A DNA stretch of 64,000 nt, from assembly GCA_035628995.1 (NCBI GenBank), contig DASPIR010000033.1:124001-188000 (forward strand). The letters are read 5' to 3'. Positions 18,967 to 27,149 of this stretch are shown here, one piece after another (position 1 is the first letter of the stretch; each line of letters starts with the position of its first letter). The position numbers were made by a program, and so were the translations under genes. The notes below the pieces were generated by a model. It saw only the letters and a program-made list of their open reading frames with translations. It ran no database searches and had not been told where the DNA came from. This stretch comes from Clostridia bacterium (GTDB taxonomy: Bacteria > Bacillota > Clostridia > Lutisporales > Lutisporaceae).

Positions 18967-20091
18967 TTATAACTTCGCTGCTGCAGCCTCTTTTATAGCT
19001 TTTTGATGAGCCGGATCTACTCGGTTCGTACCATGAGTCCTGCTCTTTAGGAAGTGTATGTCAAAATGCCCGCTCATATTGTTATTCTTTATAGTATCAA
19101 GATTAGCTCCTCGTCCATAGCCTAAACTCCTGCTGCTTACTGTTACATTAGCAGGCTTGCTGTCAAGGCCGGCATGGGGCATTCCAGCCATTGAAGCTGC
19201 CAAACGTCTTCCGTCAACTTCAACTATCACCGGTCTTCTGCTCCAACTAAACTCGCCGCCCCAGATCTCTTTCATAATTTTTGTGTCCTCTTTTGTGAGG
19301 GTTTCACAATCAGCATGATTGCCGCCATACGTTCTTTTTATATTAAAGCTTTTGCCGGTTCTGACATCAATGACCTTTGCATTGCTTCCTCTTGCAAATA
19401 CCTTACTGGCCTGAGTCCACCAGTCCAGCACTTCAATTTTGCCTTTGCTGTCTGTTTCAACAGGTTCTTGGCTTTTCTCTTCACTCTCAGAAGCTGCTGC
19501 ACTGTCTGGCTCAATTGCCTCAACCGCTTCTATTCTGGAAGTCTTGCTGTTTGATGCTGTACTTCCACCTCTGCTGCTTGCAGCTGCAGTGGCATAATGG
19601 CTGAGAATCCTTGTCTCTGTTTCTTTGTCAATAACTCCTGTTGATTTCATGCCATATTTCTTTTGAAATTCTTTTACTGCAGCTGATGTCAGCTTACCGT
19701 ACAACCCATCGATTTTTCCTTTGTAAATGTCCATTTTATTAAGTATCGTCTGAACTTTCTTAAGTACCTCTTTTTCAGCAGCACTCTGTACTTTGCTTTT
19801 TGAGTTTCTACTGCTTGTCCCAGTGCTGTAAAGAGCTTTTGTCGTTTGCGGTCCAAAAGTTCCTGTGGTGCTTATGCCTTTTTTTGCTTGGAACTTTTTA
19901 ACCGCTGCTTTCGTCTCACTTCCGAAGTAACCTGTAGCTTTTCCGCTGAAGTAACCCAGTTTCTTAAGCTCTGTCTGGAGCTTTGTAACTTCAGATCCCT
20001 TGCTTCCAAACTTCAAAGTATCTGCAAAAGTGACTGATGTCAAAGAAATAATTAACACCATCAAAAAAATAAAAAGTTTACCCTTCTTCAT
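18967..20091 (-). CDS. Secreted protein with two peptidoglycan-binding domains and a conserved His-rich C-terminal domain
   Basis: A signal peptide (about 1-23) is followed by two peptidoglycan-binding type 1 repeats: GSKGSEVTKLQTELKKLGY at about 29-47 and VLKKVQTILNKMDIYKGKIDGLYG further on. A Ser/Glu-rich linker (about 170-220) joins them to a C-terminal domain of about 150 residues with clustered His and Asp (GGNHADCETL, MAGMPHAG, GHFDIHFLKSRTHG). I recall this C-terminal pattern from clostridial wall proteins but cannot name it; the spacing suggests a metal-dependent hydrolase. It is controlled by the c-di-AMP riboswitch upstream, which often regulates wall hydrolases. It has its own terminator. 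Confidence 0.8.
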   Translation of the reverse strand: MKKGKLFIFLMVLIISLTSVTFADTLKFGSKGSEVTKLQTELKKLGYFSGKATGYFGSETKAAVKKFQAKKGISTTGTFGPQTTKALYSTGTSSRNSKSKVQSAAEKEVLKKVQTILNKMDIYKGKIDGLYGKLTSAAVKEFQKKYGMKSTGVIDKETETRILSHYATAAASSRGGSTASNSKTSRIEAVEAIEPDSAAASESEEKSQEPVETDSKGKIEVLDWWTQASKVFARGSNAKVIDVRTGKSFNIKRTYGGNHADCETLTKEDTKIMKEIWGGEFSWSRRPVIVEVDGRRLAASMAGMPHAGLDSKPANVTVSSRSLGYGRGANLDTIKNNNMSGHFDIHFLKSRTHGTNRVDPAHQKAIKEAAAAKL

Positions 20092-20100
20092 TTGCTCTCC

Positions 20101-20232
20101 TCTCGCAGCTTACGAGGTTAGTTGACGGATTCGGACTGAGAGTTCGCCCTAAGGATTCAGCTGCATTGCCACATCCTATTCACCCCAAAGAAATCCCCCG
20201 TTCCTGAACAAAAATATCAGGATTCAGCCTAA
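20101..20232 (-). promoter_or_regulatory. c-di-AMP riboswitch (ydaO/yuaA class)
   Basis: The minus strand carries conserved ydaO pieces in order: CTGAATCCTGAT, AGGAACGGGGGATTTC, GGGGTGAAT, and the 3' block CCGAATCCGTCAACTAAC followed by CTCGTAAGC. It ends just upstream of the ribosome binding site of the peptidoglycan-binding protein. In known members, c-di-AMP binding turns expression off. The rest of the gap to 20420 shows AT-rich DNA only. Confidence 0.88.
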
Positions 20233-20420
20233 CAATATTTATGTAGCATCAATTGCAGTACGGTATGTCATAAGTTTACATAATCAATACCATTTTTTCA
20301 ATGGAACTATATCCCATGCCATAATGTGGGGATTAAATTGGCAAATATTTATTGTCAAAACACATATATTCGACCTTCTGAATAGAATGAATATATAAAA
20401 TATAATGGCGGGTGAAATGG

Positions 20421-21758
20421 ATGTTTGTAAAATATAACACAAATTATAGCGAGCTCATTGTCGGCGCCGATTCTAAAATACCCCTTTCCAACGGTCAAAT
20501 GGTCACTTCAATAAATTTCGACAATGCTGCCACAACCCCACCCTTTTCATCTGTACTCCAGTCAGTAGTGAGCTTTGCGCCTTGGTATTCTTCAATACAT
20601 AGAGGAACAGGCTATAAATCTCAATACTCCTCGGAGATATATGAAAAGTCCAGAGCGGTAATAAGAGATTTTGTCAAAGCCGATTCGAGCAACACGGTAG
20701 TTTTTGTAAAAAATACCTCCGAGGCAATAAACAAGCTTTCATATAGGCTTTATCACAAAAACAAGCACAGCGTGATTCTTTCTACGCATATGGAACACCA
20801 TTCCAATGATTTGCCCTGGAGGAACAAATATGACGTCGATTACATTAATGTAGATGAGAACGGAAGGCTCTCAATGCACGACCTTGAAAAAAAGCTCCGA
20901 AAGTATAAAAAAAATGTTGCACTGGTTACTGTAACGGGAGCTTCCAATGTAACAGGCTATAAGAATCCTATCCATGATATTGCTGAGCTTGTCCATAAGT
21001 TTGATGCAAGGGTTATGGTTGACGCAGCTCAGCTAATAGGTCACTCCTGCGTGGATATGAAGCCTGATTACTCCAGTCAGCATATTGACTATATTGTATT
21101 TTCTGCTCATAAAATGTATGCACCTTTTGGCGCTGGGGTTCTTATAGGTCCTGAATGTGCTTTTGAAAAAGGAGAACCTGAATATAGCGGCGGCGGTACA
21201 ATTGACATTGTCACCCACGATCTTGTTAAATGGGCGGCGCCGCCTCACAAGGATGAAGCTGGGACCCCAAACATAATGGGTGTTGTAGCTCTTTGCGAAG
21301 CAGTCAGAACACTTAATTCCATAGGTATGGAGAATCTGGAGGCTTATGAGAGCAGTCTAGCCGAATATGCACTTGCAAGACTGGCAGAAATACCCGGATT
21401 AGAACTGTATTGTGATAATGACATAAGGGATAGGGTTGGCATCATACCCTTTAACATTTCTGGTATACATCATCAGATAGTAGCTGCTGCATTGTCTGCC
21501 GAATCAGGTATATCGGTAAGAAACGGCTGTTTCTGTGCACAGCCCTACGTTCAAAGGCTTATGAAAATACCCCGCAATGAAATAAGAAGACGCATTAAGA
21601 ATCCATCGCTGCCTCGTTCCGGAATGGTCAGACTGAGCTTTGGACTATATAATAATTATGACGAGATTGATGTTCTTGTGCAGAAGCTGAGTGAGATATC
21701 AAACCACAAGGAAGAGTATCTGGAAAGGTATGACGGAGAAATGGCACCGCATGATTAA
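20421..21758 (+). CDS. Class V aminotransferase-fold protein, SufS-like cysteine desulfurase candidate
   Basis: The 445-residue PLP enzyme has the fold signatures NFDNAATTPPF, HMEHHSNDLPWR (His in the SufS pattern), VDAAQLIGH and the Schiff-base lysine in SAHKMYAPFGAG (about residue 231). A late NGCFCAQPYV aligns with the catalytic-cysteine loop of SufS, so the second cysteine is placed to be the persulfide donor. That supports a cysteine desulfurase reaction, but no SUF scaffold gene is nearby. It is followed 70 bp later by a DsrE-like sulfur-carrier candidate. The start at 20421 has GGCGGGTG upstream; a GTG nine bases earlier is the alternative. Confidence 0.8.
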   Translation: MFVKYNTNYSELIVGADSKIPLSNGQMVTSINFDNAATTPPFSSVLQSVVSFAPWYSSIHRGTGYKSQYSSEIYEKSRAVIRDFVKADSSNTVVFVKNTSEAINKLSYRLYHKNKHSVILSTHMEHHSNDLPWRNKYDVDYINVDENGRLSMHDLEKKLRKYKKNVALVTVTGASNVTGYKNPIHDIAELVHKFDARVMVDAAQLIGHSCVDMKPDYSSQHIDYIVFSAHKMYAPFGAGVLIGPECAFEKGEPEYSGGGTIDIVTHDLVKWAAPPHKDEAGTPNIMGVVALCEAVRTLNSIGMENLEAYESSLAEYALARLAEIPGLELYCDNDIRDRVGIIPFNISGIHHQIVAAALSAESGISVRNGCFCAQPYVQRLMKIPRNEIRRRIKNPSLPRSGMVRLSFGLYNNYDEIDVLVQKLSEISNHKEEYLERYDGEMAPHD

Positions 21759-21829
21759 TGTATTACTTCCCTGCTTTCTGGATAGAATACAGGATAATCT
21801 ATAGTCAATAATAGGGAGGTATTTATATA

Positions 21830-22306
21830 TTGAGCAAACGAATGAACATACTCATGTTCAGCGGTGAGTATGATAAGGCTATGGCGGCACTTATACTTGC
21901 TAATACGGCGAGAGAAATGCAGGTAGAGGTTACTATGTTCTTTACCTTTTGGGGACTCTTTCTTGTAAGAGATCCTGAAAAGTTTTCAGCAGAGGATAAA
22001 ACAACTTATGAAAAAATGTTTGGAGCAGTTACACCTAAGGGACCGGAGCAACTCCCCCTCTCTCGTATGAATATAGCTGGCATCGGCAAGAAAATGCTTC
22101 TTGAGATGATAGATGACGACAGTGCCCCCCATCTTATAGACTTCCTCAAAGGTGCAATAAAGAAGGGTGTAAAGTTCTATGGCTGCAAGCTCTCAATGGA
22201 AATAATGGGGCTTAAGCAAGAAGAAATGATTCCTGAATTGGAGGTAATAGAAGCGAAGGAATATCTCAAGGATGCTTTGGAATCAGATATGCAGTTGTTT
22301 ATATAA
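21830..22306 (+). CDS. DsrE/DsrF-like family protein
   Basis: The 158-residue protein begins KRMNILMFSGEYDKAMAALILANTAREM, the nucleotide-like loop of the DsrE/F/DrsH fold, and has VTMFFTFWGLFLVRD. A single conserved cysteine lies in VKFYGCKLSMEIMGL, the position used for persulfide in related sulfur carriers. It lies directly after the desulfurase-like gene and in the same direction, so it may accept sulfur from it; this is inference. The TTG at 21830 is the only start with a good site (GGGAGG 10 bases upstream). Confidence 0.8.
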   Translation: MSKRMNILMFSGEYDKAMAALILANTAREMQVEVTMFFTFWGLFLVRDPEKFSAEDKTTYEKMFGAVTPKGPEQLPLSRMNIAGIGKKMLLEMIDDDSAPHLIDFLKGAIKKGVKFYGCKLSMEIMGLKQEEMIPELEVIEAKEYLKDALESDMQLFI

Positions 22307-22315
22307 AAAAACAAG

Positions 22316-22335
22316 GAAGGGCATGAATGCCCTTC
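22316..22335. terminator. Bidirectional terminator after the DsrE-like gene
   Basis: GAAGGGCAT and ATGCCCTTC form a short-loop stem, followed on the plus strand by TATTTTT and on the minus strand by CTTGTTTTTTT. It sits between converging genes and touches the stop of the next one. Confidence 0.8.
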
Positions 22336-22604
22336 TATTTTTGTGCAGCCTCAGTCAATTTATTAATCCGCTCAGTAATCTTATCATTTTCTTCGAGCAT
22401 GCCATTATACTGATTCTCCAGTTCACTTAGCTCCGCATCCAAACTGGCCAATTCAGCCTCCTTAATAGTGATTTCCTCCTCTAGTGTGTAAATATATCTT
22501 TTTAAATCTTCCCTGCGCTCCTGCAGATCGGAATCCAACTGCAAAGGTATAACTATAGGCATTATGCACAAAACAACCATTACAAGAAGCTTCAATAATC
22601 GCAC
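22335..22604 (-). CDS. Small membrane-anchored coiled-coil protein
   Basis: About 89 residues. The first 20 are a hydrophobic anchor or signal segment (LLVMVVLCIMPIVIPL); the rest is a strongly charged heptad coil (LEEEITIKEAELASLDAELSELE). The layout resembles FtsL/DivIC-like or SlyB-like tethers, but I cannot assign a family. Two starts are possible: GTG at 22604 or TTG at 22595, the latter with better spacing from GAGAGGGG. It shares the terminator at 22316-22335. Confidence 0.55.
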   Translation of the reverse strand: MRLLKLLVMVVLCIMPIVIPLQLDSDLQERREDLKRYIYTLEEEITIKEAELASLDAELSELENQYNGMLEENDKITERINKLTEAAQK

Positions 22605-22779
22605 CCCTCTCTAGGTCGAAAATAATTCGACTATTCATTATCGATTATAAACGAGTTAATAAAAAAAGGGTACTGAAACATGTCCATAAACTATAAAACT
22701 ATATTACAAATTATGCTGTCACTATTACTTTTTTCATCTAAATATACAAATTTTTTATATTATAATGCGGCTTCCAAAT

Positions 22780-24621
22780 CTACTTGATCTTCACCTTGTA
22801 TTCTCTCATCCAGGTATCTATCTGTATGAAATAGGCCAAAAGCTGCGGTCCTCTCATCAGCTGTCCGTACCATGGCTTTCCAAAAGCTATGCCACCACTA
22901 TTAACAATCTCATTTACCAATTTAGCATTTACAAGTTGAAGCAGAGGCGACTCTTTATCAGCCATTATTTCAGTCATCTTTTTCTGTACTGCACTTAGAT
23001 ATTCCGGATTGTGCGTCTTTGGGTAGGGACTCTTTTTTCTATTTAGAATATCCTCGGGCAATATTCCTTTGAGTGCCCTCCGCAAAAGACCTTTTTCCCT
23101 CTGATCGCAATACTTGATGCTCCAAGGTATATTGTAAGCATATTCTACAATTCTATAATCAGCAAAGGGAACCCTTACCTCAAGGCTATTGGACATGCTC
23201 ATCCGGTCTTTTCTATTTAAGAGTGTTATCATTTGCCATTTGAGGTTCAGATAGAACATTTCCCTCATCCTATCCTCCGTTTTGCTCTCCCCTTCAAGTC
23301 TTGGTACTTCTTTTATGGTTTCGTAATATTTTTCCTGAATGTAGTCTTCTAAAGCAAGCCCCTGAAAATCGCCTGACAATATGCTCTTACGCTCCTGAAT
23401 CGCTTCAGACCAAGGAAAAGTGCTGCTGTTAATGAGTTCCGGCTTGGTATACCAAGGATAGCCCCCGAATATCTCATCTGCACATTCACCGGAAACTGCC
23501 ACTGTTGCATCCTTTCGAACCTCTTTACAGAAAAGATATAGTGACGAATCAATATCTGCCATACCAGGAAGGTCATTGGCAAGTACAGCCTCTTTAAGCG
23601 AAGATACCAGCTGTCCAGTATCAATATATATAGTTTTGTGGTTGCTTCCTATGAATTCCGACATTTTATTAGCCCACTGACTGTCTGAATTGGGTTGGTA
23701 ATCGTCCGCCTTAAAAAAAAGCTCATTGTCCACATAGTCAATAGCATAGGTATTCAATACCTCTTTCCCATGCTTCCTAAAATAATCAGCAGCCACTGCA
23801 GAAATTGCACTTGAATCAAGACCTCCTGAAAGGAAGGTACATACAGGAACATCGGAAACCATTTGCCTTTCAATGGCATCTACCAGCAACATCCTCGTCT
23901 TTTCCACCGTCGTATCAAAATCATCAGTATGTGGCTCTGCTGTGAGCTGCCAATATTGTTCCAATTTAATTCCTCGGGAGTTATATGTCAAGCAGTGGGC
24001 AGGAGGTATTTCCTTCATACCCCTGAATACCCCACATCCGGGAGACCTTGCAGGTCCCAAGCCGAATATCTCCATTATACCTGTTTCATCCAGTACCGGC
24101 TCTACCTCAGGATGTGGCAAAATAGCTTTTATTTCAGAACCAAAGATTAAGGAACCGTTCACTTGCGTATAGAATAATGGTTTTACCCCCAGAGGGTCTC
24201 TGGCTGCAAATAGGGTTCTCTTGTTCTTATCCCATATCCCGAAGGCGTAGATCCCATTGAACCTTTTCAGGCAGTCTACTCCCCACTCCACATAAGAGAC
24301 AAGCAACACCTCTGTATCTGAGTATGACTTGAAATGATGGCCCTTGGCACGCAGTTCAGATCTCAGCTCATCGGTATTGTAAAGCTCCCCATTATATACC
24401 AAGGTATAGCTGTTCCCCTCTACCCAGCGTGTCATTGGCTGCCCCCCGCCCTCTGGATCGACAACCACCAGGCGTCTGTGACCCAGAAGTGCATTTCGCG
24501 ACGTGTATATTCCTGAGTCATCAGGTCCTCTTTTACTTAAGGTCGCTGTCATTTTCTCTATGGTTTCTCTCTCATTCATTAGATCTCTTTCCGTATTGAC
24601 CCATCCGACAAATCCGCACAT
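22780..24621 (-). CDS. asnB: Asparagine synthetase (glutamine-hydrolysing)
   Basis: The 613-residue enzyme makes asparagine from aspartate, ATP and glutamine. Cys2 is the glutaminase nucleophile right after the initiator Met. The N-terminal amidotransferase part has RGPDDSG, HRRL and YNGELYN. The synthetase half has the ATP pyrophosphatase loop SGGLDSSAIS at 265-274 and GECADEIFGGYPW. Length is typical. The ATG at 24621 follows AAGGAGGAG. Its 3' end shows no clear terminator, only about 175 bp of AT-rich DNA. Upstream lies a repeat element (24797-25007). Confidence 0.95.
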   Translation of the reverse strand: MCGFVGWVNTERDLMNERETIEKMTATLSKRGPDDSGIYTSRNALLGHRRLVVVDPEGGGQPMTRWVEGNSYTLVYNGELYNTDELRSELRAKGHHFKSYSDTEVLLVSYVEWGVDCLKRFNGIYAFGIWDKNKRTLFAARDPLGVKPLFYTQVNGSLIFGSEIKAILPHPEVEPVLDETGIMEIFGLGPARSPGCGVFRGMKEIPPAHCLTYNSRGIKLEQYWQLTAEPHTDDFDTTVEKTRMLLVDAIERQMVSDVPVCTFLSGGLDSSAISAVAADYFRKHGKEVLNTYAIDYVDNELFFKADDYQPNSDSQWANKMSEFIGSNHKTIYIDTGQLVSSLKEAVLANDLPGMADIDSSLYLFCKEVRKDATVAVSGECADEIFGGYPWYTKPELINSSTFPWSEAIQERKSILSGDFQGLALEDYIQEKYYETIKEVPRLEGESKTEDRMREMFYLNLKWQMITLLNRKDRMSMSNSLEVRVPFADYRIVEYAYNIPWSIKYCDQREKGLLRRALKGILPEDILNRKKSPYPKTHNPEYLSAVQKKMTEIMADKESPLLQLVNAKLVNEIVNSGGIAFGKPWYGQLMRGPQLLAYFIQIDTWMREYKVKIK

Positions 24622-24707
24622 AGTGCTCCTCCTTAATGAGTTTTGTTATCACCTAATTAATACAGATTATGAATCGATAGTGTAAATGTTACAGGTAAAT
24701 AAAAAGA

Positions 24708-24725
24708 AGAAGCTCTAGAGCTTCT
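24708..24725 (-). terminator. Hairpin with uridine tract upstream of asnB
   Basis: AGAAGCTCTAGAGCTTCT is a perfect palindrome followed on the minus strand by TCTTTTTATTT. It probably ends transcripts from the amidase gene at 25147-26265, with the repeat element lying between. Between 25008 and 25146 I see only AT-rich DNA with a weak hairpin built on two AAGCTT sites. Confidence 0.6.
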
Positions 24726-24796
24726 GGGATAACTGGAAAACATCCAAATAAGAACAGCCATGTCATAGCCACATATGAGTATACGTAGAAGAATGT

Positions 24797-25007
24797 GACA
24801 CAAAGGAACGTGTACCACTGAACACACGGATGTTCCACGGATTCCTACGGAATTGCACGGTTAATTTACATAATAATAGCGACATTATAGAGTTTTGATA
24901 CTTACTTCATTATCGGTTATTACTTATGCTTCAGAATACTTTTTCCCGCCGTGTATTTCGTGGATTTCAGTGTTTTTTCGAAGAAAAACCGTGGTACCCG
25001 TTCCCCC
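24797..25007 (+). repeat. Approx. 215-bp repeat with terminal inverted repeats, copy 1
   Basis: It runs from GACACAAAGGAACGTGTACCAC to CCGTGGTACCCGTTCCCCC (written as ends only). The minus strand of 42499-42718 is clearly homologous, sharing GAACACACGGATGTT, CACGGATTCCT, GCGATACTTACTTC-like and TTATTACTTATG segments. The outer GGGGAACG...GTACCAC ends are inverted. No open reading frame inside resembles a transposase. Confidence 0.75.
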
Positions 25008-25146
25008 ATTCTATTTGTCGCAGTCTTGGGCTTATGTGCGTTAGGGTTTTACAAGTATCAAGCTCTAATTCTGTCCAAAGCTTATATTGTGTGAGTCGAT
25101 ATACAAAGCTTATGCTTACTTATGTAGCGATACATTGCTATTTTAT

Positions 25147-26265
25147 CTAAAAGTGCACCCGCACAAGCCAGAACTTAATTTTGCTGCCGCTCCAGCCAAG
25201 ATCCCAGGGAACCTTGTTTCTGTCAGTGTTGTGGCAGCTGACCAAGGAGTATCCCCTTGAGTCGGCACCAGTTACCATGGATATATGTGTGATATCCCCT
25301 TTTTTTTCATAGGCTATAAAGTCTCCGGGCAAAAGCTTATACGAAGCCTTATACACCTTCTCATAGCTTCCATAGGCAATAAGTGAAGCCCTGCCGCTGT
25401 ATATCATATAGCTTTTGAAGCCGTCCGCATTGACCCATGCCCTGGTAGCTCCCCCGCTGTCATAATTCCACATGTGGTTTTTCTTGAACTTCCCGCCTTC
25501 ATAAAGCACCTGTGATGCGAAGTTAGCGCAGTCACCGCCCTGAGAATTATAATTTCTGTACTTCTTGTTGTATTTAAAACCATACTTTTCTTCACTTGCA
25601 GCACCACAATACTTATCAGCATACTCCACTGCAGCCTTTCTCCTATCACCTATATTCGAGAGGTCTCTCGCTTGATGGGTGGATATGTACTGATTTATAG
25701 AATCTACATTTATTCTCCCCAGATTTAGAATGTCTTCAAAAGGATCCTTATACCACTCCCTTGTTATTATCCACACTTCGTCCATGTACAATAGATCAAG
25801 CACATGGTAGGTCCCTACCCTGAAGCTATTGACAACATCCGGCTCATCCACATATGAATACTTATACTCAGTTGAACATAACAGGTTGATTGTAAACTTT
25901 TCTCCTTTAGGCTTAATGCTTCTTATCTTCACTGTAGGTATAATTTCAGTGAATTTCACACCCTGCTTTTGCTCCCAATTGCCGATATATTTCACCTTTG
26001 ACGATTCATGCTGATATGCCCAAATCCCGTACTTAGTACTTGTATCATACATAGATTCAATAAGCTTCAAATCCCCATTTATAATTGCATTATTCCTATT
26101 TCGGAATATCTGATATACTGAATCCTTAAGCTCTTCATTTTCATTCAAGTTAAAGAATACATGCATTATTCCTTCAGGCTGCTCAATAAATACTGTTAAC
26201 AAGACAATCAATATCATCAGGCCTGCTGCAACCTTCATCACCTTACTTGTCATAATCCTTCTCAT
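25147..26265 (-). CDS. Secreted amidase-domain protein (Amidase_6, PF12671-like)
   Basis: The 372-residue protein has a signal or anchor helix (about 12-32), a middle alpha-beta region and a C-terminal domain of about 160 residues. That domain starts AVEYADKYCG and has GGDCANFASQVLYEGG, where the cysteine is the likely nucleophile, then GDFIAYEKKGDITHISMVTG with the histidine, and SCHNTD. These are the marks of the putative amidase family related to NlpC/P60 peptidases. The role is probably cell-wall or spore related. I use the ATG at 26265 with GAGGGGT upstream; a longer frame lacks a site. Confidence 0.82.
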   Translation of the reverse strand: MRRIMTSKVMKVAAGLMILIVLLTVFIEQPEGIMHVFFNLNENEELKDSVYQIFRNRNNAIINGDLKLIESMYDTSTKYGIWAYQHESSKVKYIGNWEQKQGVKFTEIIPTVKIRSIKPKGEKFTINLLCSTEYKYSYVDEPDVVNSFRVGTYHVLDLLYMDEVWIITREWYKDPFEDILNLGRINVDSINQYISTHQARDLSNIGDRRKAAVEYADKYCGAASEEKYGFKYNKKYRNYNSQGGDCANFASQVLYEGGKFKKNHMWNYDSGGATRAWVNADGFKSYMIYSGRASLIAYGSYEKVYKASYKLLPGDFIAYEKKGDITHISMVTGADSRGYSLVSCHNTDRNKVPWDLGWSGSKIKFWLVRVHF

Positions 26266-26340
26266 TATACTACCCCTCAATTTGCATTTACTTAAATATA
26301 CTTTTGCCTTGCTGCTTTTATTACTTTTAAGGGGCAAGAA

Positions 26341-26374
26341 AAATCCCATGTCCTAAAATTCAGACATGGGATTT
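26341..26374 (-). terminator. Terminator of the HD-GYP gene
   Basis: AAATCCCATGTC and GACATGGGATTT form a 12-bp stem, followed on the minus strand by TTTCTTG. It overlaps the region just upstream of the amidase gene. Confidence 0.8.
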
Positions 26375-26395
26375 GGTATTCTTCTGTCAAATCAT

Positions 26396-27007
26396 TCAAG
26401 AAGCTAAATCTCCTCCTGATAATATATCCACAAATATATCAACTATATTTTCATCAAACTGTGTATTCTTATGTCTTACAAATTCATTGATAACTTGTTC
26501 CCTGCTAAGTCTATCCCTTCGGTATGGTCTAACCGTAGTCATTGCATCATAAGCATCCGCCACTGCCAGTATCTTGGCTAGTTTATGGATTTCCTGCGCT
26601 TCCAGTCCATATGGATAACCCCTGCCGTCTATTCTTTCATGGTGCTGCAGTAGAATTTTGTTGCTGGAATCAAGAAACGCCATGCTTTTCAGTAAGTCAT
26701 AACCTATCTCTGGATGTCTTTTTATTAACTCATACTCTTCAAAAGTCAGTATTCCTTGTTTATTGATTATTTCACTGGGAATTCCAAGCTTTCCTATGTC
26801 ATGCAGCAGTCCCGCAAACTCAAGGCTTAGGAGTTCTTCGTCATTTAGTCCCATTTTTTTTGCTATAACGAGAGAGTATTCGGTAACTCTCTCACAATGA
26901 TTTCTCGTATATTTGTCTTTCTCTTCCAAGGAGTTAGCCAGGTTCCTCACTGTACAAAGATAATTGGCACGAATTTCGTTAAGTAAATTATATAATTCTT
27001 TGCTCAT
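26396..27007 (-). CDS. HD-GYP domain phosphodiesterase
   Basis: The 203-residue protein is essentially one HD-GYP domain, which hydrolyses the second messenger c-di-GMP. The HD pair is in LLHDIGKLGIP and the signature is HHERIDGRGYPYGL, complete and intact. NHCERVTEYSLVIA at the N-terminus carries a further metal-ligand histidine. There is no sensor or receiver domain, so regulation is not visible. It is one of two c-di-GMP enzymes in the window, the other being the GGDEF-EAL protein at 35126. Confidence 0.9.
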   Translation of the reverse strand: MSKELYNLLNEIRANYLCTVRNLANSLEEKDKYTRNHCERVTEYSLVIAKKMGLNDEELLSLEFAGLLHDIGKLGIPSEIINKQGILTFEEYELIKRHPEIGYDLLKSMAFLDSSNKILLQHHERIDGRGYPYGLEAQEIHKLAKILAVADAYDAMTTVRPYRRDRLSREQVINEFVRHKNTQFDENIVDIFVDILSGGDLAS

Positions 27008-27102
27008 AGTACATCCTCTTTACCATTATTTTTACGTATAAGCTTTTATGAATTACAGCACTATTGCTTATTATATCAGAAATATCTGCATAATTAAACA
27101 AT

Positions 27103-27140
27103 AAATACATCTTTAACGTAAAATCGTCAAAGATGTATTT
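27103..27140 (-). terminator. fdhF terminator
   Basis: AAATACATCTTTAACG and CGTCAAAGATGTATTT pair with one mismatch, 10 bp downstream of the stop at 27150. The minus strand continues TATTGTTTAAT. Confidence 0.7.
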
Positions 27141-27149
27141 ATAATGCTA

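Noticed and set aside
24926-25150. Plus-strand frame in the 215-bp repeat copy
   Set aside because: Low-complexity residues, no ribosome binding site, and the other copy does not keep the frame.
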